Positions 19,212 to 29,901 of a DNA stretch of 64,000 nt are shown here, piece after piece (the first letter of the stretch is position 1; each line of letters starts with the position of its first letter). A program made the position numbers and the translations under genes. The notes under the pieces are model-generated. The model saw only the letters and a program-made list of their open reading frames with translations, did no database searches and was not told where the DNA came from. Origin of the DNA: Azohydromonas sediminis (lineage in GTDB: Bacteria > Pseudomonadota > Gammaproteobacteria > Burkholderiales > Burkholderiaceae_C); the NCBI RefSeq assembly GCF_003574675.1, contig NZ_QOAZ01000001.1, positions 62,001 to 126,000 of the forward strand, read 5' to 3'.

Positions 19212-21134
19212 TCAGTCGCTCGCCGCCGTCGCGACGTCGCTGAAGTCGGGCGCGACGTCGCGGTCGCGTCGCGGCTCGCGGCCCCCGGCGTCGGCAGTGG
19301 CCTTGCGGCGCGGGCGCCGCACTTTCGGCGCCGGCCGCGCGGCGGGCGGCGCATCGTCGTCGACGAGCGACAGCTCGAGCGGCGCCGAGATCGCGACGTC
19401 GGCGGCTCCCGTGTCGAGCGCGCGCTCGCGCGCGACCTGGTACAGCAGCAGCAGGTCGTCGAACGCCGGCAGGTCGAACGGCGGCGCGTCGCTCGCGCCC
19501 GGCAGCAGCAGCGACTCGATCGTGCGCTGCACCGCCACCGCATCGGGCCACTGCGCCTCGATCGTCGCCAGGCACGCGCAGGCGTCGAGACTGCGCTGCG
19601 TCGCCACGGCGTCTTCCCACGCCGGCGCGCGGGCGTTGAAGCGCTCGGCGAAACGTGCCGCCAGCCGCTCGTACGACTCGCGCTCGCCCAGGCGCCGGTA
19701 CAGGTCGAACAGGCGCAGATACGGCATCGGGGCGCGGCCGGCCGAGCGGCGCAGGCGGTCGCGCAGCAGCTCGACCGCGGCCTCGTCCTGGCCGAGCACG
19801 GCGAGGAATTCGACCTGCTGGTCGAGGTCGATCTGCTCGTCGACGCTCATGCCCAGCACGTCGAGCCCGCGCAGGGCCATCGGCTGCAGCGTGTTGGCAT
19901 CGGCATGCGCCGCGACAGGCGCCGCGGGCGCGACGTCGGCGCCGGTCGGCCGGGCCGCCGCCACGGGCGCAGCCAGCCATGCGCGCGCGCCTTCGGCCGA
20001 GGCAGCCGCGTGCGGCGCGGGCTCGACGCCCAGCGTTTGCGTCGCCACCGTCGGCACCGGTACAGACGACGCGGTCTTCGTCGTGGCCTCGTCCCCGCCG
20101 GCCTCACCGTACCACCACGCGCGCTGCGCCTGCCGCCGCGTGCGCCATGCGAGCCCGGCCGACAGCAGCGTCGACGCGGCGAGGACGCCTGCGACCAGCG
20201 GCCACCACGCCGCCTGCGAGCGCACCTCGGCGAGGTCGCGCTGCAGCGCCTGGATCGCTGCACGGTCGGCCTTCGCGTCGGCCTCGCGGCGCGCGAGCGC
20301 GGCTTCGAGCTCGGCGACGCGCTGCTGCGCCTGCGCCGCGGCGGCCTGCGCGGCGTGCAGGGCCTGCTCGGCCGCTTCGGCACGTGCCTGCGCGGCCTGG
20401 AGGTCGGCCGCCGGCTCGAGCAGCTCGAGCTGCAGCCGCGGCTGCACGGGCCGCGCCGCCCTGCGGGTGGCGGGGGTCCGCGGCTGCGCCTTCGCGCCGG
20501 CGCGCGGGCGCTCGGCGCGCTTCGAGTGGCGCTCGGCGCGTGCCGCCGTGGCGGCCGCGGTGCGCGCCTCGCGCACGGCGGGCGACCGGTGCGCAGCGGC
20601 CGGCTCGGCGGCCACCGACGCGGCGGCCTGGGCCGGTGCGGACGGTGACGTGACGGCCGGCGGGACGGGCACCGGCGCTTCGGCGGCCGCCGGCACCGCC
20701 GCCTCGCTGGCCGCCGCCACCGCCGGCAACTCGGGAAACAGCACGAAGCTGCGCACCAGCCGCGCCGGGCAGCCGGCCGCGACGGTCAGCGAAACGATCG
20801 GTTCCTCGACGGCGACGCCGCTGCGCACGCGCAGCATCACCCGCGCGGGATCGGCCGCCGGCTCGAGACCCACGGCCAGCAGCTCGCGGGCGAGCCGCGA
20901 TTCGCCGAGCATGACGTCGACCTTCACGCAGTCGCGCTCGAGCACCTCGCCGGCGGCCAGCTGGATCGGCAGCGCGAGGTTCAGCGGCTGCCCGATCACG
21001 ATCGGCGTGCGCGCGCTGCCGATCGACAGCGCCGCCGCCGGCACGCAGGCCAGCGCCGCGGCGAGCGCGAGGGCGCTGGGCGCCAGGGCGCTCGGCGCGA
21101 CGGCGTGCAGCAGGCGGGGCAGGACGGGCGACAC
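19212..21134 (-). CDS. FimV/HubP-like membrane protein
   Basis: A 640-residue protein with an N-terminal signal or anchor, then a FimV N-terminal-type beta domain (LSIGSARTPIVIGQPLNL, about residues 35-145). An Ala/Pro-rich linker follows, then a long Ala/Gln coiled coil (about 240-310), one membrane helix (WPLVAGVLAASTLLSAGLAW) and a cytoplasmic TPR-like region with VEFLAVLGQDEAAVELLRDRL. This is the layout of FimV/HubP polar organisers that recruit type IV pilus or chemotaxis factors. No LysM motif was recognised, unlike classical FimV. The Ala content is high even for this genome. Confidence 0.75.
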   Translation of the reverse strand: MSPVLPRLLHAVAPSALAPSALALAAALACVPAAALSIGSARTPIVIGQPLNLALPIQLAAGEVLERDCVKVDVMLGESRLARELLAVGLEPAADPARVMLRVRSGVAVEEPIVSLTVAAGCPARLVRSFVLFPELPAVAAASEAAVPAAAEAPVPVPPAVTSPSAPAQAAASVAAEPAAAHRSPAVREARTAAATAARAERHSKRAERPRAGAKAQPRTPATRRAARPVQPRLQLELLEPAADLQAAQARAEAAEQALHAAQAAAAQAQQRVAELEAALARREADAKADRAAIQALQRDLAEVRSQAAWWPLVAGVLAASTLLSAGLAWRTRRQAQRAWWYGEAGGDEATTKTASSVPVPTVATQTLGVEPAPHAAASAEGARAWLAAPVAAARPTGADVAPAAPVAAHADANTLQPMALRGLDVLGMSVDEQIDLDQQVEFLAVLGQDEAAVELLRDRLRRSAGRAPMPYLRLFDLYRRLGERESYERLAARFAERFNARAPAWEDAVATQRSLDACACLATIEAQWPDAVAVQRTIESLLLPGASDAPPFDLPAFDDLLLLYQVARERALDTGAADVAISAPLELSLVDDDAPPAARPAPKVRRPRRKATADAGGREPRRDRDVAPDFSDVATAASD

Positions 21135-21256
21135 GATCGGTTGCAGTTGGTTGGGTGACTCTATCGGCGCGGCCGCCGCGCAATTGAGTGAACAGGCCGG
21201 TGCCTGCGTGCCAGAATCGCGCGCCGCCGCCGATCCGTTTCCCGCCCGACGCCGCG

Positions 21257-22048
21257 ATGCCGTCCGAACTGCTGACCGCCCGCCACGGCACGACGCTCGT
21301 GCTCACGCTCAGCGACCCGGCCACGCGCAACACGCTGTCGCCGCAGGCCTACGCGGCCGGCATCGAGGCGCTGCAGACGGCCGAGTCGAGCGACGACATT
21401 CGCTGCGTCGTGCTGCGCGGCGACGGCGCGCACTTCTGCGCCGGCGGCGACATCCAGCGCCTGCGCGCGACGCGGCTGCGCGACGACGGCGGCGGCCCCG
21501 CCGCGCAGCGCGCCTCGATCGACCAGTTCCACGGCCTCGTCGAAGCGCTGCGCGCGTGCCCGAAGCCGGTGATCGCCGCCGTCGAGGGTTGGGCCGCCGG
21601 CGGCGGCTTCTCGCTCGCGCTGGCGTGCGACCTGATCGTCGCCGCCGACGACGCGCGCTTCGTGATGAGCTACGGCCGCATCGGCCTGTCGCCCGACGGC
21701 GGCGGCAGCTGGCACCTCGCGCAGCGGCTGCCGCGCGCGCTCGCGCTGCAGCTGCTGTGGCTGGCCGAGCCGGTCGACGCGGCGCAGATGCAGCGCTGGG
21801 GCCTGGTCAATCAGGTCGTGCCGGCCGGCGAGGCGCTGCCCGAGGCGCTGCGGCTGGCCGAGCGGCTCGCGGCGATGGCGCCGAACGCGCTGGCCAGCGC
21901 GAAGGAACTCGTCGACGCCGCGCCGGCACGGCCGCTGCGCGCCCAGCTCGACGCCGAGCGCGAGCACTTCGTCGCCAACCTGTTCTCGCCCAACGGGCTC
22001 GAGGGCCTGCAGGCCTTTCTCGACAAGCGCGCCGCGCGCTTTCGCTGA
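21257..22048 (+). CDS. Enoyl-CoA hydratase/isomerase family protein
   Basis: A crotonase-fold enzyme of about 263 residues. The oxyanion-hole motif GDGAHFCAGGDIQRL and the second hole segment AVEGWAAGGGFSLALACDLIVAA are intact. The region that usually carries the catalytic Glu (SYGRIGLSPDGGGSW) has Asp-Gly-Gly, as in several crotonase subgroups, so the exact reaction is open. I chose ATG 21257 because homology begins at once (LLTARHGTTLVLTLSDP). An upstream ATG at 21188 adds an unlikely basic extension. Confidence 0.88.
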   Translation: MPSELLTARHGTTLVLTLSDPATRNTLSPQAYAAGIEALQTAESSDDIRCVVLRGDGAHFCAGGDIQRLRATRLRDDGGGPAAQRASIDQFHGLVEALRACPKPVIAAVEGWAAGGGFSLALACDLIVAADDARFVMSYGRIGLSPDGGGSWHLAQRLPRALALQLLWLAEPVDAAQMQRWGLVNQVVPAGEALPEALRLAERLAAMAPNALASAKELVDAAPARPLRAQLDAEREHFVANLFSPNGLEGLQAFLDKRAARFR

Positions 22049-22101
22049 CGCCGCGCAAAGGGTGCCCGCGCCGGCCCGGCGCGACTCAATCGCCCCACAA
22101 G

Positions 22102-22119
22102 TGTTGCGAGAAAACAACA
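22102..22119. promoter_or_regulatory. Isolated TGT-N12-ACA palindrome upstream of the glycan operon
   Basis: The 18-base site has inverted arms TGTTG and CAACA around an A-rich centre, in a locally AT-rich patch about 140 bases before the UDP-glucuronate decarboxylase start. It fits the spacing of the PpsR/CrtJ boxes found elsewhere in the window, but it is single and could also be a LysR-type site or chance. Confidence 0.3.
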
Positions 22120-22255
22120 TTTTGTCGCGGCGACGTGCCTCGATCGCGCGACGCGCAGCCCCAGCGCCGTTGCGCGTCAACCGGAACCGGGGGCGCCGCG
22201 TTGGACGTGCCACGGGCGCCGAAGGCACCCGTCAGTCCAATCACGAGAGGGGCGC

Positions 22256-23227
<972 letters not shown>

Positions 23228-23240
23228 TTCCGGAGTCTCC

Positions 23241-24230
23241 ATGACGCAACGCCGCGTCCTTGTGACCGGTGGGGCGGGCTACATCGGCAGCCACACCTGC
23301 AAGGCGCTGGCGGCCGCTGGCCACGTCCCGGTCACGTTCGACAACCTGAGCACCGGCCACCGCGACGCGGTGCGCTGGGGCCCCTTCGTCGAGGGCGAAC
23401 TCGCCGACCGCGCGCTCGTCGAGCGCACGCTGGGCGAGCAGCGCATCGACGCCGTGATCCACTTCGCCGCCAGCGCCTACGTCGGCGAGTCGATGAGCGA
23501 CCCGGCGAAGTACTTCCGCAACAACGTCGTGCACACGCTGGTGCTGCTCGAAGCGATGCACGCTGCCGGCGTCGCGCACATCGTGTTCTCGTCGACCTGC
23601 GCGACCTACGGCGTGCCGCGCGTCGTGCCGATCCCCGAGGACCATCCGCAGCAGCCGGTCAACCCGTACGGCGAGAGCAAGCTGTTCATCGAGCGCGCGC
23701 TGCACTGGCACGGCGTCGCGCACGGGCTGCACTGGCTCGCGCTGCGCTACTTCAACGCCGCCGGCGCCGACCCCGACGGCGAGATCGGCGAGGTGCACGA
23801 CCCCGAGACGCACCTGATCCCGCTGGCGATCCAGGCCGCGCTCGGCCAGCGCGGGCCGCTGCAGGTGATGGGCACCGACTACGACACGCCCGACGGCACC
23901 GCGGTGCGCGACTACATCCACGTGACCGACCTCGCCGACGCGCACGTGCGCGCGCTGTCCTACCTGCTCGGCGGCGGCACCAGCGGCGCGCTGAACCTCG
24001 GCACCGGCCGCGGCCATTCGGTGCGCGACGTCATCGCGGCCGTCGCGCGCGAGGCCGGCCGGCCGGTGCCGGCACACGACGCGCCGCGCCGCGCCGGCGA
24101 CCCGCCGGCGCTCGTGGCCGCCCCCGGCCGCGCCGCCGAGGTGCTGGGCTGGCGCCCGGAGTACTCCTCGCTCGACACGATCGTGCGCACGGCGCTGCGC
24201 TGGCACGCCGCGCATCCGCCCCAGGCATGA
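23241..24230 (+). CDS. galE: UDP-glucose 4-epimerase
   Basis: Interconverts UDP-glucose and UDP-galactose. It has the NAD loop TGGAGYIGSH, the FAASAYVGESM motif, the YGESK catalytic Tyr/Lys pair and LRYFNAAGADPDGEIGE, all typical of GalE. The 329 residues are normal. It overlaps the downstream hydrolase-GT fusion by 4 bases (ATGA), which ties sugar-nucleotide supply to glycan assembly. Confidence 0.95.
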   Translation: MTQRRVLVTGGAGYIGSHTCKALAAAGHVPVTFDNLSTGHRDAVRWGPFVEGELADRALVERTLGEQRIDAVIHFAASAYVGESMSDPAKYFRNNVVHTLVLLEAMHAAGVAHIVFSSTCATYGVPRVVPIPEDHPQQPVNPYGESKLFIERALHWHGVAHGLHWLALRYFNAAGADPDGEIGEVHDPETHLIPLAIQAALGQRGPLQVMGTDYDTPDGTAVRDYIHVTDLADAHVRALSYLLGGGTSGALNLGTGRGHSVRDVIAAVAREAGRPVPAHDAPRRAGDPPALVAAPGRAAEVLGWRPEYSSLDTIVRTALRWHAAHPPQA

Positions 24231-26842
24231 ACGCGCTGCATCCCGACCTGACGCCGGCGGCGGCGTCGACGCTGCTGCGCGCCGACGTCGAGCCCGGCTT
24301 CGACGCGCGGCCGCGCGTCAACGGCAAGTTCCTCGCCGTCGGCCCCGCCAAGCTGTGGGTGCGCGGCGTGACCTACGGCACCTTCGGTCCGCAGCCCGAC
24401 GGCACCGACTGCCCGCCCGACGCCGTGCTCGAGCGCGACTTCGCCGCGATGCGCGCCGCCGGCGTCAACGCCGTGCGCGTCTACACGGTGCCGCCTCGGC
24501 GGCTGCTCGACGCCGCGCAGCGCCACGGCCTGCGCGTGATGGCGGGGCTGCCGTGGGAGCAGCACGTCGCGTTCCTCGACGAGCGCGGCCGCGCCGACGA
24601 CATCGTGCGGCGCGTGTGTGAGGGCGCGCGCGGCATCGCCGGCCACCCGGCGCTGCTCGCGTTCGCGATCGGCAACGAGATCCCGGCGTCCATCGTGCGC
24701 TGGCACGGCGCCCGGCGCGTCGAGCGCTTCCTCGAGCGGCTGTACGACGCCGTCAAGGCCGAGGATCCGGACGCGCTCGTCACCTACGTCAACTTCCCGA
24801 CCACCGAGTACCTGCGGCTGCCGTTCGTCGACTTTCACTGCTTCAACGTCTACCTCGAGCAGCCCGAGCGCTTCGACGCCTACCTCGCACGGCTGCAGAA
24901 CCTCGCCGGCGAGAAGCCGCTCGTGATGGCCGAAATCGGGCTCGACAGCCGCCGCAACGGCCCCGACAAGCAGGCCGAGAGCCTCGCGTGGCAGGTGCGC
25001 GGCGCGTTCGCCGCCGGCTGTGCCGGCGCCTTCGTGTTCGCGTGGACCGATGAGTGGCACCGCGGCGGGCACGAGATCCTCGACTGGGACTTCGGCCTGG
25101 TCACGCGCGCGCGCGAGCCCAAGCCGGCACTCGCCGCGGTCAGCGCGGCGTTCGCGGAAGTGCCGTTCCCGGCCGAGCTGCGCGTGCCCGGCCAGGCGCC
25201 GCGGCCGTGGCCCAAGGTCAGCATCGTGTGCTGCAGCTACAACGGCAGCCGCACGATCCGCGACACGCTCGAGGGCTGCCGCACGCTCGCCTACCCCGAC
25301 TACGAAGTCATCGTCGTCAACGACGGCTCGACCGACGCGACGCCGGCCATCGCCGCCGAGTACCCCGAGGTGCGGCTGATCAGCACCGAGAACCGCGGCC
25401 TGTCGGCCGCGCGCAACACCGGCTGGCAGCAGGCGCGCGGCGAGATCGTCGCCTACATCGACGACGACGCGTACCCCGACCCACACTGGCTGCACTACCT
25501 CGTCTGGCGCTTCGCGACCGGCGACTGGGTCGGCGTCGGCGGCCCCAACATCGCGCCGCCGCACGACGGGCCGATCGCCGACGGTGTGGCCAACGCGCCC
25601 GGCGGCCCGGTGCAGGTGCTCGTGACCGACGTCGAGGCCGAGCACGTGCCCGGCTGCAACATGGCGTTCCGGCGCGACGCGCTGGCGGCGATCGACGGCT
25701 TCGACGTGCGCTACCGCGCCGCCGGCGACGACGTCGACCTGTGCTGGCGGCTGCAGCAGCGCGGCGGCCGGATCGGCTTCCACGCCGGCGCGATGGACTG
25801 GCACCACCGCCGCAACAGCCTCACGATGTACTGGCGCCAGCAGAAGGGCTACGGCAAGGCCGAGGCGCTGCTCGAAGAGAAGTGGCCCGAGCGCTACAAC
25901 GCGCTGGGGCACCTGTCGTGGGGCGGCCAGCTGTACGGACGCGGCTTCACGCTGCCGATCCCGTCCAGGCGCTCGCGCATCTACGGCGGCGTGTGGGGCT
26001 CGGCGGCGTACCAGTCGCTGTACGCGCCGGGGCCGACGACGCTGCTCGCGCTGCCGCTGATGCCCGAGTGGTGGTACCTCGTCGCGGCGCTGACGGTGGC
26101 GGTGCTGCTCGGCTTCTCGTGGCCGCCGCTGTTCGCGCTGCTGCCGCTGTGGGCGCTGGCGCTGGCCGCGCCGCTCGTGCAGGCCGCGATGGCGGCCGCC
26201 CGCGCGACGTTCCCGCGCCCGGCCGCGAGCGCCGCCGAGGCCTGGCAGCGCCGCGCGCTGGTGTTCTTCATGCACCTGCAGCAGCCGATCGCGCGGCTGA
26301 TCGGGCGGCGCCAGCACGGGCTGACGCCGTGGCGCCGGCGCGGCCGCGTCAGCGGCGGCGGCACGGCACCGGCGCAGATCTGGAGCGAGACCTGGCGCGC
26401 GCCCGAGGCCTGGATCGAGACGTTCGAGTCGGCGCTGCGCACCGCCGGGCTCGTCGTGCGCCGCGGCGGCGCGACCGACTCGTGGGACCTCGAGATCCGC
26501 GGCGGCCTGCAAGGCGCGCTGCGTGCGCGCTTCGCCGTCGAGGAGCACGGTGCCGGCCGGCAGCTCGTGCGGCTGCGCGCCGACGCGCACGCGCCGTGGG
26601 TGGTGCGCGCCACCACCTGGGGTTGCGCAGGCCTCGCACTGGCCGCGGCGCTGACCGGCGGCCCGGTGGCCGCCGCCGTGCTCGCCGCCGCCGCCGCGGC
26701 GCTGGCCTGGCGCACGCAGCGCGACCAGGCGCACGCGCGCGACGCGTGGACCGTCGCCTGCCACGACGTCGCCGCGCAGGCCGGCCCGCAGGGCGCGCCG
26801 ACGCGGCTCGCCGGGGCCTCGGTGCAGGAGCGCGGCGCGTGA
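24227..26842 (+). CDS. Fused clan GH-A-like glycoside hydrolase and GT2 glycosyltransferase, membrane-linked
   Basis: An 871-residue two-domain protein. Residues about 35-310 look like a TIM-barrel hydrolase: GNE at 149-151 would be the acid/base, and Glu236 in VMAEIGLDS the nucleophile. Residues about 328-570 form a GT2 domain with VSIVCCSYNGSRT, VVNDGSTDATP, the DDDAYPDP metal motif and the AGDDVDLCWRLQQRG acceptor/base block. Hydrophobic helices follow (about 600-650 and near 800). It could polymerise and trim or transfer a glycan at the inner membrane. No known product can be named. It is coupled by ATGA to galE and by GTGA to the ABC exporter. Confidence 0.85.
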   Translation: MNALHPDLTPAAASTLLRADVEPGFDARPRVNGKFLAVGPAKLWVRGVTYGTFGPQPDGTDCPPDAVLERDFAAMRAAGVNAVRVYTVPPRRLLDAAQRHGLRVMAGLPWEQHVAFLDERGRADDIVRRVCEGARGIAGHPALLAFAIGNEIPASIVRWHGARRVERFLERLYDAVKAEDPDALVTYVNFPTTEYLRLPFVDFHCFNVYLEQPERFDAYLARLQNLAGEKPLVMAEIGLDSRRNGPDKQAESLAWQVRGAFAAGCAGAFVFAWTDEWHRGGHEILDWDFGLVTRAREPKPALAAVSAAFAEVPFPAELRVPGQAPRPWPKVSIVCCSYNGSRTIRDTLEGCRTLAYPDYEVIVVNDGSTDATPAIAAEYPEVRLISTENRGLSAARNTGWQQARGEIVAYIDDDAYPDPHWLHYLVWRFATGDWVGVGGPNIAPPHDGPIADGVANAPGGPVQVLVTDVEAEHVPGCNMAFRRDALAAIDGFDVRYRAAGDDVDLCWRLQQRGGRIGFHAGAMDWHHRRNSLTMYWRQQKGYGKAEALLEEKWPERYNALGHLSWGGQLYGRGFTLPIPSRRSRIYGGVWGSAAYQSLYAPGPTTLLALPLMPEWWYLVAALTVAVLLGFSWPPLFALLPLWALALAAPLVQAAMAAARATFPRPAASAAEAWQRRALVFFMHLQQPIARLIGRRQHGLTPWRRRGRVSGGGTAPAQIWSETWRAPEAWIETFESALRTAGLVVRRGGATDSWDLEIRGGLQGALRARFAVEEHGAGRQLVRLRADAHAPWVVRATTWGCAGLALAAALTGGPVAAAVLAAAAAALAWRTQRDQAHARDAWTVACHDVAAQAGPQGAPTRLAGASVQERGA

Positions 26843-28656
26843 GCGACAAACCCGCCGACGCGCGCGGCATGGTGCGGCGCCTGGCGCGCCACCTGCGCCC
26901 GTACTGGGGGCTGCTCGCGCTGATCATCGCCGTCGACCTCGTCGCGGTGCCGCTGGCGCTGCTGACGCCGCTGCCGCTGAAGGTCGCCGTCGACAACGCG
27001 ATCGGCGGCCAGCCCCTGCCGGCGTGGGCGGCGGCCTGGCTGCCCGAGGGCGGTGCCGGCGTCGCGCTCGCGCTGGCCGTCGTGCTCGTCGTCGCGCTGG
27101 CGCTGCTGACGCAGCTCCAGCGCAACGGCTCGTGGCTGCTGCAGGCGTGGACCGGCGAGCGCATCGTGCTCGCGTTCCGCGCCGACCTGTTCCGCCAGGT
27201 GCAGCGCCTGTCGATGACGTACCACGACCAGCGCGGCACCGCCGACTCGCTGTACCGCATCCAGTACGACGCTGCGTCGGTGCAGTGGTTCGCGATCCAC
27301 GGCCTGACGCCGCTGCTGACCGCGGCCGGCACGCTGGCGGGCATCACTGCGGTGATGTGGGCGATGGATGCCGAGCTCGCGCTGGTCGCGCTCGCGGTGA
27401 TGCCGGCCCTGGTCGCGCTGACGCACGTCTTCGGCCGCGCGGTGCGCGCGCGCTGGCACCGCCAGAAGGAGCTCGAGAGCTCGGTGCAGTCGGTGCTGAT
27501 GGAGTCGCTGGGCGCCCTGCGTGTCGTCAAGGCCTTCGGGCAGGAGCAGCGCGAGGAGACGCGCTTCGTCGAGCGCTCGACCCGCGAGGTGCGCGCGAAC
27601 CTGGCGGTCGTGCGCGCGCAGATCGTGTTCTACACGCTGACCGCGCTCGTGCTGGCCACCGGCACCGCGGCGGCGCTGTGGATCGGCGTGCGCAGCGTGC
27701 AGGCCGGCACGCTGACGCTGGGCCAGCTGACGATGGTGATGGCCTACCTCGCGCAGCTGTACGCGCCGCTGGAGATGCTGACCTCGAAGGTCTCCGAGAT
27801 GCAGAGCGCACTGGCGAGCTGCGAGCGCGCGTTCGCACTGCTCGACGAGCAGGTCGACGTGGCCGACCGTCCCGACGCGAAGCCGCTCGCGCGCGCGCGC
27901 GGCGAGATCGAGCTGCGTGACGTGCACTTCGCCTACCCGGGCGGTGCCGAAGTGATCAAGGGCGCGTCGGTGCACGTGCCGGCGGGCGCGCGCGTGGGCA
28001 TCGTCGGGCGCACCGGTGCCGGCAAGACGACGCTGATGAACCTGCTCACGCGCTTCCAGGACCCGACGGCCGGCTCGGTGCGCCTCGACGGCGTCGACCT
28101 GCGCGACTGGCGGCTCGCCGACCTGCGGCGCCAGTTCGCGATCGTGCTGCAGGAGCCGGTACTGTTCTCGACGACGATCGCCGAGAACATCGCCTACGGC
28201 CGCCCCGACGCGACGCCCGCCGAGATCGAGGCCGCCGCGCGCGCGGCCAACGCGCACGACTTCATCGCCGCGCTGCCCGACGGCTACGCGACGCAGGTCG
28301 GCGAACGCGGGATGATGCTCTCGGGCGGGCAGCGCCAGCGCATCGCGCTCGCGCGCGCGTTCCTGAAGGACGCGCCGATCCTGATCCTCGACGAGCCGAC
28401 GAGCTCGGTCGACGTGCACACCGAGGCGGCGATCATCGACGCGATGGAGCGCCTGATGGCCGGGCGCACGACCTTCATCGTCGCGCACCGGCTCGCGACG
28501 CTGGCGCACTGCGACGCCGTCTACGCCGTCGAGGACGGGCGGCTGGTGCCGGCCAGCGTCGAGGCGTCGCAGCCGCTGCTGGCCAACCGCGGCCTCGCGC
28601 ACGAGATGCCCGCGGTGCACACCGCGCGCGACGCCCAGCCCGCGGAGGCGGCATGA
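26839..28656 (+). CDS. ABC exporter, fused membrane and ATPase domains
   Basis: A 605-residue half-transporter of the MsbA/lipid-exporter type, acting as a homodimer or heterodimer. The N-terminal six-helix region (LLALIIAVDLVAVPLALL onward) is followed by an ATPase domain with Walker A GRTGAGKTT, signature LSGGQRQRIALARA, Walker B ILILDEPTSSVD and the H-loop VAHRLAT. The GTG start overlaps the preceding stop (GTGA). Context suggests that it flips a lipid-linked sugar or exports the cluster's oligosaccharide. Confidence 0.93.
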   Translation: MSDKPADARGMVRRLARHLRPYWGLLALIIAVDLVAVPLALLTPLPLKVAVDNAIGGQPLPAWAAAWLPEGGAGVALALAVVLVVALALLTQLQRNGSWLLQAWTGERIVLAFRADLFRQVQRLSMTYHDQRGTADSLYRIQYDAASVQWFAIHGLTPLLTAAGTLAGITAVMWAMDAELALVALAVMPALVALTHVFGRAVRARWHRQKELESSVQSVLMESLGALRVVKAFGQEQREETRFVERSTREVRANLAVVRAQIVFYTLTALVLATGTAAALWIGVRSVQAGTLTLGQLTMVMAYLAQLYAPLEMLTSKVSEMQSALASCERAFALLDEQVDVADRPDAKPLARARGEIELRDVHFAYPGGAEVIKGASVHVPAGARVGIVGRTGAGKTTLMNLLTRFQDPTAGSVRLDGVDLRDWRLADLRRQFAIVLQEPVLFSTTIAENIAYGRPDATPAEIEAAARAANAHDFIAALPDGYATQVGERGMMLSGGQRQRIALARAFLKDAPILILDEPTSSVDVHTEAAIIDAMERLMAGRTTFIVAHRLATLAHCDAVYAVEDGRLVPASVEASQPLLANRGLAHEMPAVHTARDAQPAEAA

Positions 28657-29897
28657 CGCGGACCTCGTCGCTGCGCATCGCCGTGCTCGGCACGATGGGC
28701 GCCGACCCGTTCGCCGGCATGGCGTGGATGCACCTGCAGATCGCTGCCGGCCTGCTGCGCCTGGGACACGACGTGCGCTACGTCGAGACGACGTCGGCGT
28801 GGCCGTACGACGTCGAGCGCGGCGCGCGCGTCGACGACGCGTCGTACACGCTGGCGTACCTGGCGCGCGTGATGCCGCGCTTCGGCATGGGCGAGCGCTG
28901 GGCGTACCGCCGCAGCTGGGGCGACGGCGCGTGGCTGGGCCCCGCGGCGGCCGACGCCGACGCGTGGCTCGCCGGCACCGACTTCGTGTTCAACGTCGCC
29001 GGCGCGACGCAGGTGACCAAGGACGGCTTCGCGTGCGGGCGCCTCGTGCACTTCGGCACCGACCCGGTCGCCGAGGAACTGAAGTACGCGGCCGGCGACG
29101 CGCGCACCGTCGCGCACATCGACGCGCACGACGACACCGTGACCTACGGCGAGAACATCGGCACGCCGCGCTCCCCGCTGCCGCCGCTGCCGAAGCTGCG
29201 CGCGCGGCTGCGCCAGCCGGTGCTGATGGACCTGTGGGACGCCGGACCGCCGACGCGCGACGTGTTCACGACGGTGGGCAACTGGCGCCAGGACGGCAAG
29301 GACGTCGTGTTCCAGGGCCGTCCGCTGCGCTGGAGCAAGCACCACGAGTTCCTCAAGTTCATCGACGTGCCGCGGCTCGCGGGTCAGACCGTCGAGCTCG
29401 CGACCAACCTCGACGACCCCGACCGCAAGGCCGGCGCCGAGGTCTCGGACGCGATCGACCCGCACCAGATCCGCGGCGCCGCGAGCCTCGACCGCGAGCA
29501 CTGGCAGCGGCTGCAGCAAGGCGGCTGGCGCGTCGCCGACGGCCCGGCGCTGTCGGTCGACCCGTTCACGTACCGCGACTACGTCGTCGCGTCGCGCGCC
29601 GAGTTCACCGTCGCGCGCGAGTTCAACGTGCTGCCTCGCAGCGCGTGGTTCAGCGAGCGCAGCGCGTGCTACCTCGCCGCCGGGCGGCCCGTCGTGACGC
29701 AGGACACCGGCTTTTCCGACGTGCTGCCCACCGGCGAGGGGCTGTTCGGCTTCACGACGGTCGACGAGGCCGTCGAGGCGATCCGCGCGATCAATGCCGA
29801 CTACGAGCGCCACGCGAAAGCCGCGAAGGCCATCGCGCACGACTGGTTCCGCGCCGAGGTCGTGCTGCCGAAGCTGCTCGCCGACCTGGGAGCCTGA
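28653..29897 (+). CDS. Glycosyltransferase-like protein, paralogue A
   Basis: A 414-residue protein with a GT-B-like layout. The N-terminal Rossmann-like start LRIAVLGTMGADPFAGMAW is followed by HLQIAAGLLRLGHDVRYVE. The C-terminal nucleotide-sugar region is FSERSACYLAAGRPVVTQD, then TGFSDVLPTGEGLFGF. It is clearly related to the gene at 30627, sharing the same start and C-terminal motifs. The donor and acceptor are unknown. It overlaps the ABC exporter gene by ATGA. Confidence 0.8.
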   Translation: MTRTSSLRIAVLGTMGADPFAGMAWMHLQIAAGLLRLGHDVRYVETTSAWPYDVERGARVDDASYTLAYLARVMPRFGMGERWAYRRSWGDGAWLGPAAADADAWLAGTDFVFNVAGATQVTKDGFACGRLVHFGTDPVAEELKYAAGDARTVAHIDAHDDTVTYGENIGTPRSPLPPLPKLRARLRQPVLMDLWDAGPPTRDVFTTVGNWRQDGKDVVFQGRPLRWSKHHEFLKFIDVPRLAGQTVELATNLDDPDRKAGAEVSDAIDPHQIRGAASLDREHWQRLQQGGWRVADGPALSVDPFTYRDYVVASRAEFTVAREFNVLPRSAWFSERSACYLAAGRPVVTQDTGFSDVLPTGEGLFGFTTVDEAVEAIRAINADYERHAKAAKAIAHDWFRAEVVLPKLLADLGA

Positions 29898-29901
29898 GGT
29901 C

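Noticed and set aside
23960-26764. Minus-strand open frame of about 930 codons opposite the hydrolase-GT2 fusion
   Set aside because: The opposite strand has clear GH and GT2 motifs, and this frame has none.
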